A stretch of DNA of 64,000 nt from Rhizoclosmatium globosum (GCA_002104985.1 MCGO01000111.1:1-64000), one strand, 5' to 3'. Positions 10,623 through 25,830 are shown, counted from the stretch's first letter. Numbers and translations: made by a program. Notes: generated from the sequence alone by a model not told the origin.

Positions 10623-11928
10623 ATGCTTCGAGACAACGATATTGGTGTTTCAAAACAAGAAGAATTAACGTGTGGCTCCAACTTTGATAATAATCAATGG
10701 GGAGGCCTATCGCAAAACCTTGATTCAAAATTTCCCAATCAAGAATCAATGACCAATATGTTATTCGTGGACCGACTTCAACACGGTCACGTAGCGGGGT
10801 CGGGAATGATAGGGAACCCATCGTTTGTCAACTCTGGAAGCTCATCCTCATCAAGTATAAACGAGTATGCTGGCAATTTTTTTGGAGATAGCTATGCGAT
10901 GTATGAAGGATATCCCACCCACTTTACTGGAGCATCGACAATGCATCAACAATCTCATCATAATCCTTCATTACTACCATATGGGGAACAAGACACTCAA
11001 CTCACTTCAAGACCGAAATTTTTGACGGATCACACTTCAACAACTCACAGTTTGATCAATCCCGAAAGGAAAAGTCACACAACGAACAAAACGATATGGG
11101 ATCTAGCTCAATCAGTCTCGTTCCACCTTCAGCCTCATCACCAGCCGAAGCGAATGACCATGACTCATTTAGTTCAATCCCATCAGGGGGAATGGGTGGA
11201 TTTGTCGGAAACTGGGGGTACGAAGGAAATTCAGGATCACTGCCATTATCTATGATGCATTCACCGCTGAGAGGTCAACAAATGCAACCTGGATTCACCA
11301 TGGTTATGCCGCACGACTCAAATGCCCCACCTCCTCAATTCCTGCCACCTGGCTTCCAGTTCACCTCACAGTTCTACACTCAACCTCAATTACACGAATC
11401 AGAATCATCCAATTTCACCATGACGGATCCATCAACATTCATGATGTTTTACCCGAGTGGAGATCTTGGAGGACGCCGAAACGAGTCAGAAACTTCTACC
11501 ACCTCAGCTACGAATAATGCATCTGAAAAACGGCGATCATCTGCAACATCAACAAACCGCGCCTCGAGGACAGGTCGAGGTCAAATTATGGTATTAAAGG
11601 ATTCTGGGGATATGATTGCAGAACCTGATGACGAAGCGAGTGATTCCCCATTCCGAAGCTCAGTTCCACGAAGATACATGTGTTCAGTTTGCTCAAAGAG
11701 ATTCACGAGGCCATCGACACTGCGAACCCACATGAACTCGCACACAGGAGAAAGGCCGTACCACTGCCCGAGCAGCGGATGTGACTGGAAGTTCACTGTC
11801 TGAGTAATTTAAAGAGACATATGCGTATTTGTGCTGGTGTAAAACGTGTTGAAGGCTCGGAGGAAACGTGGAAGCCGATAATGAAGATTGGAGACCGTGA
11901 TCCTTTCTTTCAGCAAAAGTACCAATAA
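10623..11928 (+). CDS. C2H2 zinc-finger transcription factor
   Basis: The N-terminal 350 residues are low-complexity (Ser, Asn, His, Gln, Gly-Met patches), typical of an activation region. The C-terminus has two tandem fingers: CSVCSKRFTRPSTLRTHMNSH, then the TGERPYHC linker, then CPSSGCDWKFTVLSNLKRHMRIC, the second ending in Cys (C2HC) rather than His. The pattern is that of fungal two-finger regulators (Seb1/Msn2/Azf-like spacing), but the targets cannot be inferred. Two single-base losses break the frame, near 11080 and at about 11799 inside finger 2; without the second the protein would lose the helix that ligates zinc. No introns are evident. Confidence 0.75.
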
Positions 11929-12034
11929 CATAATACCTTCATCAGCCCCATCTATAAGATTAGTTGCCTTTCAAGTTCTTTTTTTCCGTTTTTGAAGAAA
12001 ACAGCAAATAAATTAGCATAGCTCTTTATTCACA

Positions 12035-15000
12035 TTATTTACTACTTGATTGAATTTTAAGTATAGATTCCAGTTCAAGCACGCGGTTACGCAGTCTATC
12101 TACTTCTTCCTTTGCTTCTCGTGCATCTTGTTCGGACTTGTCTGCTCGCCTGTGAGCCTCAGTACCATCTTCAGTGCCTTCACTGGATCAGAAAGTTCTT
12201 CCATTAATTTCTGGTGATCCAAGCTTTCTGAATTTCCTTTCTGGGGATGATGAATCCATGTTTTGATTGTCGACGTTATGCTTTCTACAAATGGCAAACG
12301 AGGGAAGGAGCTTCGCCTGGAGTGCGAAAGAGCCGGTGATCCAGTGTCTCGATTTTCGTGTTTGCCAGCTTCAGCAGAAGTGCTTCACTTGGAGTCGACG
12401 TCGTTTTTTCATTAGTGAGCAGAAGCATATTCAGAGTCTCTTGTGCGCATGGACGAAGTTCTGGATTCTTATTCATCAGAGACAGAATAAGAATAGCCTA
12501 CGGTGATTGTTAGACTCATCACTTCCATATACAACCTCACCTCCTTTGGCCATCGTCTGACAAACTCCTCAGGCAAAACACCCAACCGAAGATTCGTCAG
12601 CGTTTGTGCTCGTTCCATTCCAGTTCCCAACGGATGCAACATCTCAAACAAAACAATCCCAACAGAGAACATGTCGCTTTTGGAAGTATACGAAAAATCT
12701 TCGGATGGAGCAAGTTGCTCAGGCGAAGCATAAGTCACAGTCCAACGCCAGTCGTACGAGTTTTGCTTGATTGAACTTCTCTGGAGAACTAGAAACCGTA
12801 GAAGCTCTGGAGACAGAGCCCTGACTCTCCCTCGGTTCGTCAATCAAATCAGATATAGTCACGAGCCCGAAATCTCCAATCTTCCAATATCCTCCACACT
12901 TGTACGGCGCACTCAATCATCCAAAAACGAGTTGCGAGATTCAGCTGATTTCAACGACGACGAAAGTGACTGAGTTGCTGCCAACGGTGTCTGACTCTTG
13001 AACGATTCCATGGATGCTTTTGTGTTATTCGATCCGTTGTTTGATCGTGGGACCCAGAAAATGTTTTTGGGAGCAATGTCTCGATGAATGCAGCCTTGTG
13101 AGTGAATATAGAGGAGTCCTTCACACATGTCTTTCAGGACGGAGGTACAAAAGGGAGCATCAATCGCGTTCAATAGATCAGATTCACAAATTGTTGAAAA
13201 GGTTTCGTTGTAGATTGCTTTGTTTCGGTACGAAAGGAATTGTTGCAACGTGTTTCCACACAACTCCACTGCAAAAACAGATTGTTAAAGAGGAAGGTCA
13301 ATACTAGTAAGGACTTACTTTGAATAAAGAGAGTCAGCTCCCGAGGAATGGCAGTTGCCTTTAGGCCCCTAGAGTTCATACTCCCTTCCTGGGATGCCAG
13401 AATTTTTGCATTATGATTCGCTCTCGCTTTCATTTGTAACGGAGACACTTTGCTGTCGTATGAGCTTGTCGGAGTCGCTGTGTGTAGAGACGCACTTTCA
13501 ATGGATGTGGCGGTCAAAGACTTTGACAAATGTTTTGACTTTGCAACTGGTGTTTTGTACTCAATTTCCATGTCGATATCTTCGTCCCATTCAAAGTCTT
13601 CATCCTCATCGTCATCATCGTCACGATTTTCGTTCTCGTCCGGTTTGCTCCATTATTGGAAGCACCTTCTTCGCTAAGAGATTCTTTCATTTTAGACGCA
13701 ATATCTGAATCCACTTCTGTAATAGTGACTCGCGTATTCCATTGAGTTGCTGAATAGTTTCCCGCTCGTGACTGATATTCATCGCTTTCTAGGTCTTCAG
13801 TATTGATAAATAGTCGTCTGTGGATTCAACTGTATCTCCCACTCTTCATCCCCAGTTGTCGCGACTTTGGTTGCAGGCTTCGCGTGCTCCAACCAACAGC
13901 TGAAATATCGTACAACATTTTGATGAGACAGACGTGCTTGTACTTTCACTTCTCGCAGAATCTAAAATCAACGAATCAGAACACCTGACATCCGAACCAC
14001 AAGAAAAACAAAGATACAAACCTTTTCAACACCACCACTTTCCTTCGCCTTCAATTTGACTCGTTTCACCGCATATTCCATTCCATCCAACTTGTTTTTC
14101 ACACACCAAACTTGTCCAAACCCTCCTTTCCCCAATGGCCTGATTTCCTCAAAGTCTTCTTGATACCGAGACACATCAAGGTCTAAAATCTCTGATAAAT
14201 CTTGCATCGGCTGTGTAGGAGTAAATGATGAATCATGGAGAGACGATGAAGGCATTGTAACGAGAAAAATCAGCAGTGAAAACAGATGGCCGTTGAGAAC
14301 TAGGCTGATGTGGATCCATTTTCTTGGTTCAAGTAGGAGAGGTATTTGTTTTCTTCTTCGTCGTTGCTGAGTGTTGAGGGAGTGCGCGTGGTATCGATTC
14401 TTCCCGGAGAGCGTTTAATGCTTGAAGAACGAGTTCTTTGAATGCCTCTTGTAGGACGTACGGACGCTTGAAATTTCATCAAGGAAATCTTCTGAGTCGA
14501 TAATCTAGTTTGAAAATTCCGTTAGATTCTCAAAGGAGAACTTGACTGTGAACATACACCCATCGACGACAACTGTTTGCACAAGGTAAAAAACAGTTTT
14601 TTGTTTCGTTCTGGGCTTTGATCATACAACATGCAAAAGTTTTCCAAAAGACAGACGAGGAGTAATCGTCCCTGTTTGAGTTTTCTTTCCCTGACAGCTA
14701 GACTCCCTTTACTTCCGTGATGGGAGTGAAAATGTTTGTGATGGTGGTGATGGTATCTAAAACGATGGTGTCCGTGTTCTGATTCGTCCGCATCAGCTTC
14801 ATCTGGTTGATGCATCTTCCCAATGAGGTTGCTCGTCTCAGATTGGTGAAAGAGTAACCGTTTCGTGTTTCACGACATCCATAGTAACTGCAGATTTCAA
14901 TCCATTTGGTTTTGTTGACTGTTGTTTCACTGTTATCTTGCTGTTGAGACGCATTTTGACTCTGGGGACAGTTGAAGTGGTAGTTTCTGATCCGCCTGAG

Positions 15001-15568
15001 GATTCCGATTCCGAACACGAGTCTGAGCATGATTCCGATTCACTAGCGCTTATTTGGTCGGAATCCATAGAGTCAGTCTCGGCCGGGTGTTGTGTATTAA
15101 TGTTTGATTCGTGAGTTTGGTTCTTCATGACAGCGTCACGAATAAGAATCTTTTCCGATTTGAGTAACTCGTTCAAACTTGAGTATCCAGGCATTTCACC
15201 GCGAATAGAGTTCTTGATGCGTTCCAAATACGATTCATCTTTAACAAAGTCCTCCTTCGTGGCCTTCTCTGGTCCACGGTGGACAGGTGTTTTGCTTTCT
15301 GGTGCAGCTTTATTCTTTGCTGATGAGCTTAAAGGCTGCTTCTGATTTGGGGAGTTGTTTGCGGATGAGCCACCTGGGTCCCGTCGCTGTCGCAGTTCTT
15401 CTCCGGTCGGCGGAAACGAAAACGACTCGAACGAGATTTCTTTGGAAAACCTGGCGACGGAAGTGGGATTGGATTGACTCGGAGGGCTGGGACAAAGGCT
15501 CGACTGGTTTTGGGGGGACTCGGAGACGGTGAATTTGGAGGGACTGGCGAGGAGGACGATGGCTTCAT
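12035..15568 (-). CDS. HRI-like eIF2alpha kinase
   Basis: Identified from order and motifs. After a Ser/Glu-rich N-terminus comes a His-rich stretch (14707-14776), then the conserved HRI helix GRLLLVCLLENFCMLYDQ...LFFTLCKQLSSMG. Next is YQEDFEEIRPLGKGGFGQV and NKLDGMEYAVKRVKL (glycine loop and catalytic Lys, about 14170-14040), an acidic insert of about 200 residues (13900-13400) typical of eIF2alpha kinases, MELCGNTLQQFL, HRDIAPKN, IGDFGLV, VTYASPEQL, a MFSVGIVLFEML helix with GTGMERAQTL, and a C-terminal coiled coil ending LRNRVLELESIL as in HRI. It should phosphorylate eIF2alpha under stress. The catalytic-loop Lys of HRDxKP is Ala. Short introns lie at about 13270-13318, 13960-14022 and 12480-12525. 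At least five frame breaks occur, and the exact start is uncertain (first ATG used). It diverges from the CaMK array. Confidence 0.82.
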
Positions 15569-15818
15569 TGATGTTCACGTAAGAGGATTTTCCTAATTAT
15601 TCTGAATTGAGGGTTGATGAAGGACGGGGGAGAAGTGGAGTGGGGTGGAAGGTGAGATTTTGGAAAGTATTCGAAACGATGATTCGCATTACTCGTTCTT
15701 TCAACGTGGCATTACAAGCATCGCATTCTATTAAGTAAACAGTTCTACTTAATTATTTGGATTTTATCGAGTGCGAAAGACACAAAAGTCAGGACGAATC
15801 GAAACAAAGTCCAAACGA

Positions 15819-17206
<1,388 letters not shown>

Positions 17207-17302
17207 TTTTCGTTCGTGGGGTTTTAGATTCAAGATTAAATCGATATTCTTATGCAATAAATGTGGATATGGTTGTGGAAAATCCTGTTCAGAAATTGAA
17301 CG

Positions 17303-18668
17303 ATGCTGGGACGAATCCGGGGCTTCCTTGAACGCAGTGCCAGTTTCAGGCCAGAGACTCAAGCTACAAATGGAACCAATAGATTTGAAGATGTTTATAC
17401 TCTTCAATCTTCATTGGGAAAGGGATCATACGGTATGTGCTGATTGACTGTTCCACGATCTTACTGTTCCTAATCTTCGATGCCTCAGCGGTCGTGTACC
17501 TTACGACAAGAAACACTGATCAAGCAAAGTATGCTACCAAAGTGATGGATAAGGTGCGTGTGAATACAACAGCAGAAGCGGACTTCATAAAGCTCAGCTC
17601 AACATCACTTCTCCCACCAACAGCGCAAGATGAAAATGAGCGATTTGAAGTCCGAGCTCACAATTCTTCAAGAAGTTAATCATCCCAATGTGGCTGGTCT
17701 CGTTGATTTCTATGAATCAGAACGCAATGTATACCTTGTCATGGAGCTCGCAGAGGGTCAGTTGGTACGATATACATTTCTTTATTTAAAAACCGTACAA
17801 TAGGTGGGACTCTCTTTGAAGACATTCAGGAACGTGGATCTTTCACCGAGACTGACGCAACATCATCGTCACCCAACTCTTGAACGCAATTGAATATCTC
17901 CACATGAAAGACATTGTTCATCGCGACCTAAAGCCTGAGAACATCTTGTAAGGAGCCTGATATCATATCTGTTGTTTAATTCCTCGTCTGAACCCAACCT
18001 ATTTCATAAGAATGAAAGATAAATCGGAACTATCCCCCATTTGCATAACTGATTTCGGTCTCTCCAAGTTCACGCTTGACGATTTCCACCTCCAAACCGT
18101 GTGTGGGTCTCCGTTTTATGTTGCCCCAGAAGTCTTGAAAGCGAAATACGGAACGTATTATGGTCGCCCAGCTGATATGTGGTCTCTTGGAGTTATCGTT
18201 TATATTTTGTTGAGTGGATATCCACCGTTCTGGGCAGAGACAGATGGACAGGTGTTTCAGCGGATTTTGAAACGTGATTTCGACTTTGGTATGTATGCAA
18301 AAGATGGTATCATTTATAACCAATTTTTTGTGTAGATCCTGAATATTGGGGAGATATTTCAGACAGTGGTAAGTAACGTTTCCTGTACCTGAAGTATGCC
18401 CTGAAATCGTTTCAATACAGCGAAAGACTTCATTTCCAAGCTTCTTGAGTTGGACCCCGTTGTCCGATTAACCGCTGGAGAGGCATTGCAGCACGAATGG
18501 TTGCAATCTGCCAGTAGCACAAACTTGATGCCCAACATTTTGAGAGGAAAGGCCAGATTCAAGAAAATTGCAAACGCGATCCGTCTTGTTGGTCGAATGC
18601 GTCGCTTGTCCTTGGCGAATGGCGGCAGCTTCCCTTCTGCAGACCCACCAAAGAGTGTTGTCAGTTGA
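17303..18668 (+). CDS. CaM-dependent protein kinase (CaMK1-like), array copy 2
   Basis: The exon plan matches copy 1 with introns at equivalent codons. Landmarks: [15 protein letters not shown] (ATP Lys), [56 protein letters not shown], and a basic tail [20 protein letters not shown]. One base is missing at about 17858 (GCAACATC where GCAAACATC keeps NIIV in frame), just before the HRD exon; otherwise all joins are in phase. The N-terminal [15 protein letters not shown] parallels copy 1. It lies 96 bp downstream of copy 1 on the same strand. Function is as for copy 1, with a distinct N-terminus and tail. Confidence 0.88.
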
Positions 18669-18779
18669 TTCGCAACCGAACGCCTCACGGACTTAGACAT
18701 TTGATAGCATTATAAAATAAACACTTCTAAACAATTAAATCGGGTTGATACAACTTTGTTCAGATTCCACATCTTCCAA

Positions 18780-20143
<1,364 letters not shown>

Positions 20144-20251
20144 TGAGGAATAAATTCAGACATAGAGAAGTGAAAAATACTATATATTATGATGAAACTA
20201 TATATGCCCAAGAATGAATGAAGAAGCAATCCTACATACATACACTTCCTC

Positions 20252-22320
20252 TCAATTTTCCCGATGCGGTTCTGTTTTGGGACTGACTTGAGTAGGAGAC
20301 TGAGAAACAGAATGAGACTGACGCGGCCGATCCCCCTCTTCAACTTCGAATCCAGTATGGTTTTGAGACAACCAACCAGTGGAGATTGGCTCAAATGGTT
20401 TACTCCCAGATTTTTGCGCTTGAGCAGAGTTTGATTTCAAATCTGAAGTTGTGCTTCCAAAATCCACAGCAACTGATGACGATGCGGGGAATTCGTAGTT
20501 TGCTTGACGAGGCACGCCACTGCGCGGTCGTTCCAATTCCACTTCACTTCCAGAATCGTGACTGTGAGCACTATTCTTTCGCATCCACGACAAGACAGAC
20601 TTTGAGTCAGATTCCGCAGTTCCAGCAGGCAACGAAACGCTGCGATGTTCTTTGACATGATGTGTTCCCATCAACGACGGCATCATCTTAATAATCTTCA
20701 ATCCAGGAACAAGGGCATGCGAAATGGAGGTAACTTCATCCCGTTCATCCACACCATCCCCATCAATAACGGATGGCCGTTTCCGAATGACATTTTCTGA
20801 TATTGTAACTCGAGTGGTTGGATGAAGTTCGCGACTCGCAACTCGCTTGTCTCTAGACTCTGCGTGTGCGCTGTGATCGTCAAAGGCCCATTGTCACCAC
20901 CAGCGTTTGTGATATGATCTTCTGGAAGCGGTCCAAGACGAGCAACAAGTGTGCCAGCACTTGTGGAGTGGTGTCCATCATACCTCTCGACTTGATCCAA
21001 GTCTCGCCCTGTAGTACTCAGTCCATCAAATTCACTCTCAGTCTTGTTGTCCGTTGTATGAGCTCGCTCTGTTGGATCCGCTCCATGAAGACTGCTTCCA
21101 GCTCTCACAGTCGCGATTCGAGCAACACTATTTCCAGCCTGCTTTGCAATTTCTTGCAACTTCAAACTGTATTGGAACAGCAGAGCAACCCCGCCAACGA
21201 TTGTAAGGAATCCAAACAGAATACTGACTCCATTCACAGTGCTTCCGACAGGGAATCCCTGAAACAGGAAAGCAGTACTCGTCATAGTTGCAGTTGTGAA
21301 AAATACATAGTAGATGGGTGTGACGATAGCAGCGCTGAATGAGGAAAGGGCTTTGTTGAGAAAGTGGACTTGGAACACGATGAAAAAGACAACAAATCCA
21401 AGGAGGGGGTACATTGGCCATTGACGGAATTGATTATCTGTTTCCCAATTTCGGATTGAGTACACAAGCGAAGTTCCAAACCCTGTTTTGAAGATGTTAG
21501 TTTGTAGCTCGTGAAAACGGAACTGAGTGACCTTGAGTCGCGAGCACTAGGTATGATCCGCCCAAAGATGAGATCGTTATGTAGATTAAAGGTGAAGTTT
21601 GCGCATATCGTGGTTGAAGGTATATTATCAGGTATCCGAGAAGAGCGGCAACAACGATCGTGTAAACAATAAACACTACGTTTAGAGTACGTAAGAAACG
21701 AATAATGACTTCAAAATCGTATATACCAGGCTGAAGCACCCAATGGAAAAACTCAGGAATAGTGTTGGTTGAACTTTGCGATGGGGCATGTAACACGATA
21801 ATTACGGCTCCAATGAGGCATGCGCACAGCCAATCATTCCAGAGAAGTTAAGTTTCTCATTGAGGAAGATGGATGAGAGGACAGCACTAAAAAAAAGGTG
21901 AGTGCTTTCAATCTAATGAGACACAGCCCCACCTAATAACGACCGATATCGCACCTAAGGGTGTTACCAGGATGGCAGGCACAAAAGCATATGCTCCAAA
22001 GTTGGCGACTTCACCAAGAGCAGCTATAAGTGGCAAACAATCAGTGTCGGAACCCTAGTCCTTGCGACGGAACTCAAAGGGACTTACTCAACACCATCCC
22101 GACCCACCACACAGGACTCTTCACATACTCATGACTTCCCTGGGCGACGTCATGGCCTTTGGATTTCATATCCAGAAGGGCCTTTTTGGTGAAGACAACT
22201 GAAGCCCCAATGAATGTGCCCGAAAGAAGCGCCAGGGCGATTCCAACTGCGAAATTATTGATTTAGAACTATTACTTCAGTAGGAATAATGGGTGACCAA
22301 CCTCCTTGCTCCCAAGACAT
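20252..22320 (-). CDS. NIPA-type magnesium transporter (DUF803 family)
   Basis: The start ATG at 22318-22320 opens MSWEQGV; three short introns give GIALALLSGTFIGASVVFTKKALL, EYVKSPVWWVGM, EVANFGAYAFVPAILVTPLG, SAVLSSIFLNEKLNFSGMIG and VIIVLHAPSQS, the ordered signatures of NIPA proteins in TM1-4. The second half contains VHFLNKALSSFSAAIVTPIYYVFF and GFLTIVGGVALL, giving about nine helices. A hydrophilic cytosolic tail of about 250 residues rich in Ser, Glu and His follows. NIPA proteins move Mg2+ across plasma or endosomal membranes. Single-base shifts occur near 21817 and near 20840, so the tail reading is less certain than the membrane part. Confidence 0.85.
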
Positions 22321-22491
22321 TCTTGGTGACAGGTGGTGGTGTTTGGAAGATTGTTTGGAAGGAGTCAAAGACACGCACAAATTTGGAAACTCCGTCACAT
22401 ATTGTGCAGGCAAGGGGCTTTCAACAGGTTCAATTTAATTGCGGGGATAATATAGAACCTCGCTGGATCTAATTTAATCCAATACCCTAAT

Positions 22492-23297
22492 TCATCGTGA
22501 AGTATAGTCATTCACTCCTCCTAAACACACCAAATCCAGCCAATCCTTTCTCCCAATCCCAACCCGGAATCCATAAATCGAGAGAACCAGAGCGGAGTTT
22601 GTCGGATATTTCAGAGAAACTCCAGACACATACGCAGAAACGTCTTCCAACAACCCAATCGCCAACCCGGTCCCCGCTCCCATCGCCAATGCATATTTTG
22701 ATGATTGCAAAGATAGTCGTGCTACGACACGATTAGAACTAAATTGATTGGAAGCGAAGGGCACAACTCACTTCCAGCTGCAAATAGAGCTCCACAGATT
22801 GTTCCAGCACCACTGCATTACCCAGCACTCTCTTTCTTGCGTTACATGTGTTTCCAGTAGCGCCTCGAGCCCACAAAAGATAGCACCCATCGAAGCAAAC
22901 TTTGCCCCATTTCCCAGGCCGCCCTTCCACGAAAGCGCAGCCCTAATACTCTCCAACTGCTTATGCCGATGGTAAACGTACCATCCTCGCTGTGTTTTTG
23001 GAAGTCTGTGCGCGTTCTCGGCTGAACGAAGAAAGCTTTAGATCGCTGAAGGCAAAGAACCAACTCACCAAGAAACTGGTGGCTGCGCTGTCGAGCCGCA
23101 ATGTACGATCCCATTCCCGCACCGGCAAATCCAAGGTACACGGACATGCGGGTCCCCCAGAGAAGGCTCGGTGAGTACGCTGAAATGATGTCAGCATGCC
23201 GTTTTGATGCCGAGGGTGACATTGTGAGGATGTAGAGCGCCATGTGCTTCGCTACAGTTATTGAAGATGCATTCGGTGTTGGTTCGATTGATGTCAT
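22492..23297 (-). CDS. Tim17/Tim22/Tim23-family membrane protein (possibly TIMMDC1-like)
   Basis: Start at 23297. Introns fit at 23022-23068 (in phase, joining QFL to AENAHRLPKTQRGW) and near 22735-22770. Residues about 45-65 (TRMSVYLGFAGAGMGSYIA) and the downstream GNGAKFASMGAIFCGLEALLE, GTICGALFAAG and ALAMGAGTGLAIGLL are Gly-rich helices of the Tim17/22/23 type. The arrangement, with a charged linker between the first and second helices, suggests the complex I assembly factor TIMMDC1 or a relative rather than a core translocase. One frame break falls in the conserved block near 22830. The product would sit in the mitochondrial inner membrane. The family is reasonably sure; the subfamily is a guess. 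Confidence 0.6.
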
Positions 23298-23383
23298 TTG
23301 CGGTGGTTGATGAAGGATTTACTTCTTTTTATTGTTCTCTTACTTCTTTCTATTGAACACGAAACAAAAGACTTCCAGAAGAA

Positions 23384-25312
23384 ATGAAGTTATCGGACCC
23401 GCCTCAGAGGAAAAAACACAACGCGAACCAAGTTATTCCTGAGCTGGACGAAAACTTGAAGGATGTTGATGCCATAGCTGAACCTGATCTCGATGGTCTT
23501 CCTGATTATGAGGCTCATAGCAAGGATATATCACTCCTGCTCCATTATCAAAGGCTCTTGACTCTATTTGCCCGAAAGTTCAAACGCCTGAAAAGAATCG
23601 ACGACGCGTGGAATAAATGGAGCACACTATGGATTGCAGACCACAAGGAGCTTACTGATTCTTGGATTGTAACGTTTAGTCGGCAAAAGGAGACTTCTTC
23701 GTCACCTTTAACGCCTACACCTGTTTTGCCAGAAACACCAACATCGCCTATATCATTGAACGAGTTTCTTCGAGAATCTACAGTCTATACTCCAAGGAAA
23801 CAACCCATACCACCAGTCGTCAGTAGAGAAGATATTTTGAAACAACAGATTACTCGTCTCGAGAATGCTCGGCTCGGATATCTTATCATTGGAGAACCAT
23901 TCCAGATTCTATATCCTCTGCTTTGACTCTTTTTGGCTCACAACCACCTCCTCGATGGCTAACAGACAAAGAGAAGGCAGAACTCAACAAGTACGAAGAA
24001 ATAATCAACAAATCTGAAAGCAACAAAGAATATCGGAAGCTTATTCGCCTCGTGTTTGATATTTCAACGGCTGGATTTGACAAGGCCAGGTTTGAAAAAT
24101 GGTTAACAGGTGTGGCTGTCACTCAAGCATTCACCATCATTGGAACACTTATTTCTCAGCTTCCATTCGTTCCTCCTGGAGTCGGAACTTGATTCAATCA
24201 TTCGGAAACGTGTACGCAAAAGAACAAGCCGTCCTTCCTGCATTCCATGATATCCTCAACGAGTCTGCTTCATTTCTCATGATTTTAATAGCTGTCAACA
24301 AGAGTCTCACAGAGTCAGAGAATATGCGCGACAACAACAAGCAAAGTACCACAGTCCATCCAAACTGTTGTTCGGGGCTGCAACTGAGGATATGGACAGC
24401 TTTTAGATCTTTCTATTGAAGCCTATGAAAGCAAGGTGCGCGAAGTTGAAGTCAAAATGCAGAATTGGATTCATATTGGACCTGTTCTTCGATTTTTTAG
24501 ACAACTGAGAGGGCGTGCTCCGAAATTAGATCGATACGTGAAAGATTTACAAGATATTCGCGTCAATGTACGTGACGAAGTACTGTTGCATGTGGGAACT
24601 GTGAGTGGGCGACATTGGATGCGGTACAGGACGGCTTCAAGACAATTGAGCGACTCGAGGAAGATAAATTAAGACTCACTGCAGAAAAAATCTTTTGGAA
24701 AGTCAGCGAAACGGATTGATGAAGGAAAAGAATTTGTTGGAGGCAGAGAAGGAGAGTTTGGAACACGACAAGTCGAGACTATATGATGACAAGAAGCGAC
24801 TGGAAGTCATCAAATCGGGATTGCTTTCGGAAAAGAAACAGATCGAGGATAGTTTGGCGTTGTTGATTGGTCGAAGTGAGGGCTACATCAAGTTGAATAC
24901 CCTTCATCGTGATATCGGAATCCTCGCAGGGGTTGTACGCACTGCTCTGTTACGAGCCGGCGACAAAGGACTTGGACTCAGCGGACACTTATTCCACGGC
25001 GCAGTCATATTCAATACTGCCAAAGAATCTGTCACACTTGCAATCCGAAAGATCCAAGAGCTCTACGAACTTTCCATCAGCCTCAGAGTTCCATTTGAGC
25101 CGGTTTTGTTTGATCACTTCAACTGGAAACAAACCGAAACAATTCACGCAAAATTCAAACATAAGGACTATCCTGCAAATATTCAGTGGGATTTGAAGTT
25201 TAGTGACGATTTGGAATGGTTGTATGGACAAAGTGGTAAGGAGATGTGGTCAATCAAAGTCAGTGGACTCGATTTAGACAATTCTCTGTTTCCTGCGAAA
25301 TTTGATCCCTGA
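23384..25312 (+). CDS. unrecognised coiled-coil protein with a central hydrophobic segment
   Basis: Consecutive overlapping frames on one strand join into a protein of about 620 residues if four or five single-base slips are allowed (about 23905, 24195, 24320, 24600, 24690). The N-terminus has predicted helices (LLHYQRLLTLFARKFKRLKR) and a Pro/Thr linker. The middle has FTIIGTLISQLPFVPPGVGT, hydrophobic with a Pro-Gly turn, followed by helices AVLPAFHDILNESASFLMILI. A Lys/Glu-rich coiled coil follows (about 24700-24860) and a globular C-terminus with Trp-rich WDLKFSDDLEWLYG. The helical bundle next to a hydrophobic hairpin is reminiscent of Cbl-N/MLKL-like or HeLo-like bundles, but I could not confirm any family. 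No introns are evident. It shares an 86-bp divergent promoter with the Tim-family gene. Confidence 0.6.
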
Positions 25313-25755
25313 TTGCCTGTCTTGTTAAATAAATGAATGTTTAAGTACTAAATCAGATCAGTGGTTTCTACCTAAAACGGACATCAAATTTTCGAGCTTT
25401 GACAAGTTAGTATGGTTATGAATTCACTGACTTCGTAATTTATATTGAAGCAACGGATGAGGAACACACTAACTTTATGAATAACTGATAAGCGTATCAA
25501 AAGAGGTGACAGAAAACAAACAATAAAATCAACATGGCTGATAATTCTTCAGGAGCTGAGAGGAATATCGACGTACGTGGTGTTAGGCTCGATTGTAGTT
25601 TGTGGCGAATGGAATGAGATTCTACTCAAAGCATCTTTCACTCCCAATCCAATATGGAACAGAAATCTTTTCAACATACCAACATCGAAACGTCTCGTCC
25701 ATAATAAACGTTTGTTTGCTTTAGGATTCTGATAAAGTGCTCTTCTTTTCAGTAT
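25313..25755. other. intergenic, no gene seen
   Basis: AT-rich spacer between the coiled-coil gene and the tRNA. A minus-strand frame from 25549 to 25782 is open but overlaps the tRNA, begins without context and has no recognisable product, so it is not annotated. Confidence 0.5.
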
Positions 25756-25830
25756 GGTTCCGTGGTGTAGTTGGTTTATCACACCAGTCTAACACACTGG
25801 TGGTCCCCAGTTCGAGCCTGGGCGGAGCCA
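25756..25830 (+). tRNA. tRNA-Val(AAC)
   Basis: GGTTCCG at the 5' end pairs with CGGAGCC at the 3' end (one T.G pair), followed by discriminator A. The anticodon stem CCAGT/ACTGG closes the seven-base loop CTAACAC, so the anticodon is AAC (valine). The T arm has GTTCGAG with a CCCAG/CTGGG stem. The D loop GTTGGTTTATC carries one T more than usual. There is no intron, and CCA is not encoded. TATCTTTT just downstream fits an RNA polymerase III terminator. Confidence 0.95.

Noticed and set aside
17850..17870. Programmed ribosomal frameshifting in the kinase genes
   Set aside because: No slippery heptamer with downstream structure is evident, and similar one-base losses occur at unrelated sites in many genes, which favours sequence error.
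25549..25782. 77-residue minus-strand frame
   Set aside because: Overlaps the tRNA-Val gene by 27 bases and has no recognisable product.
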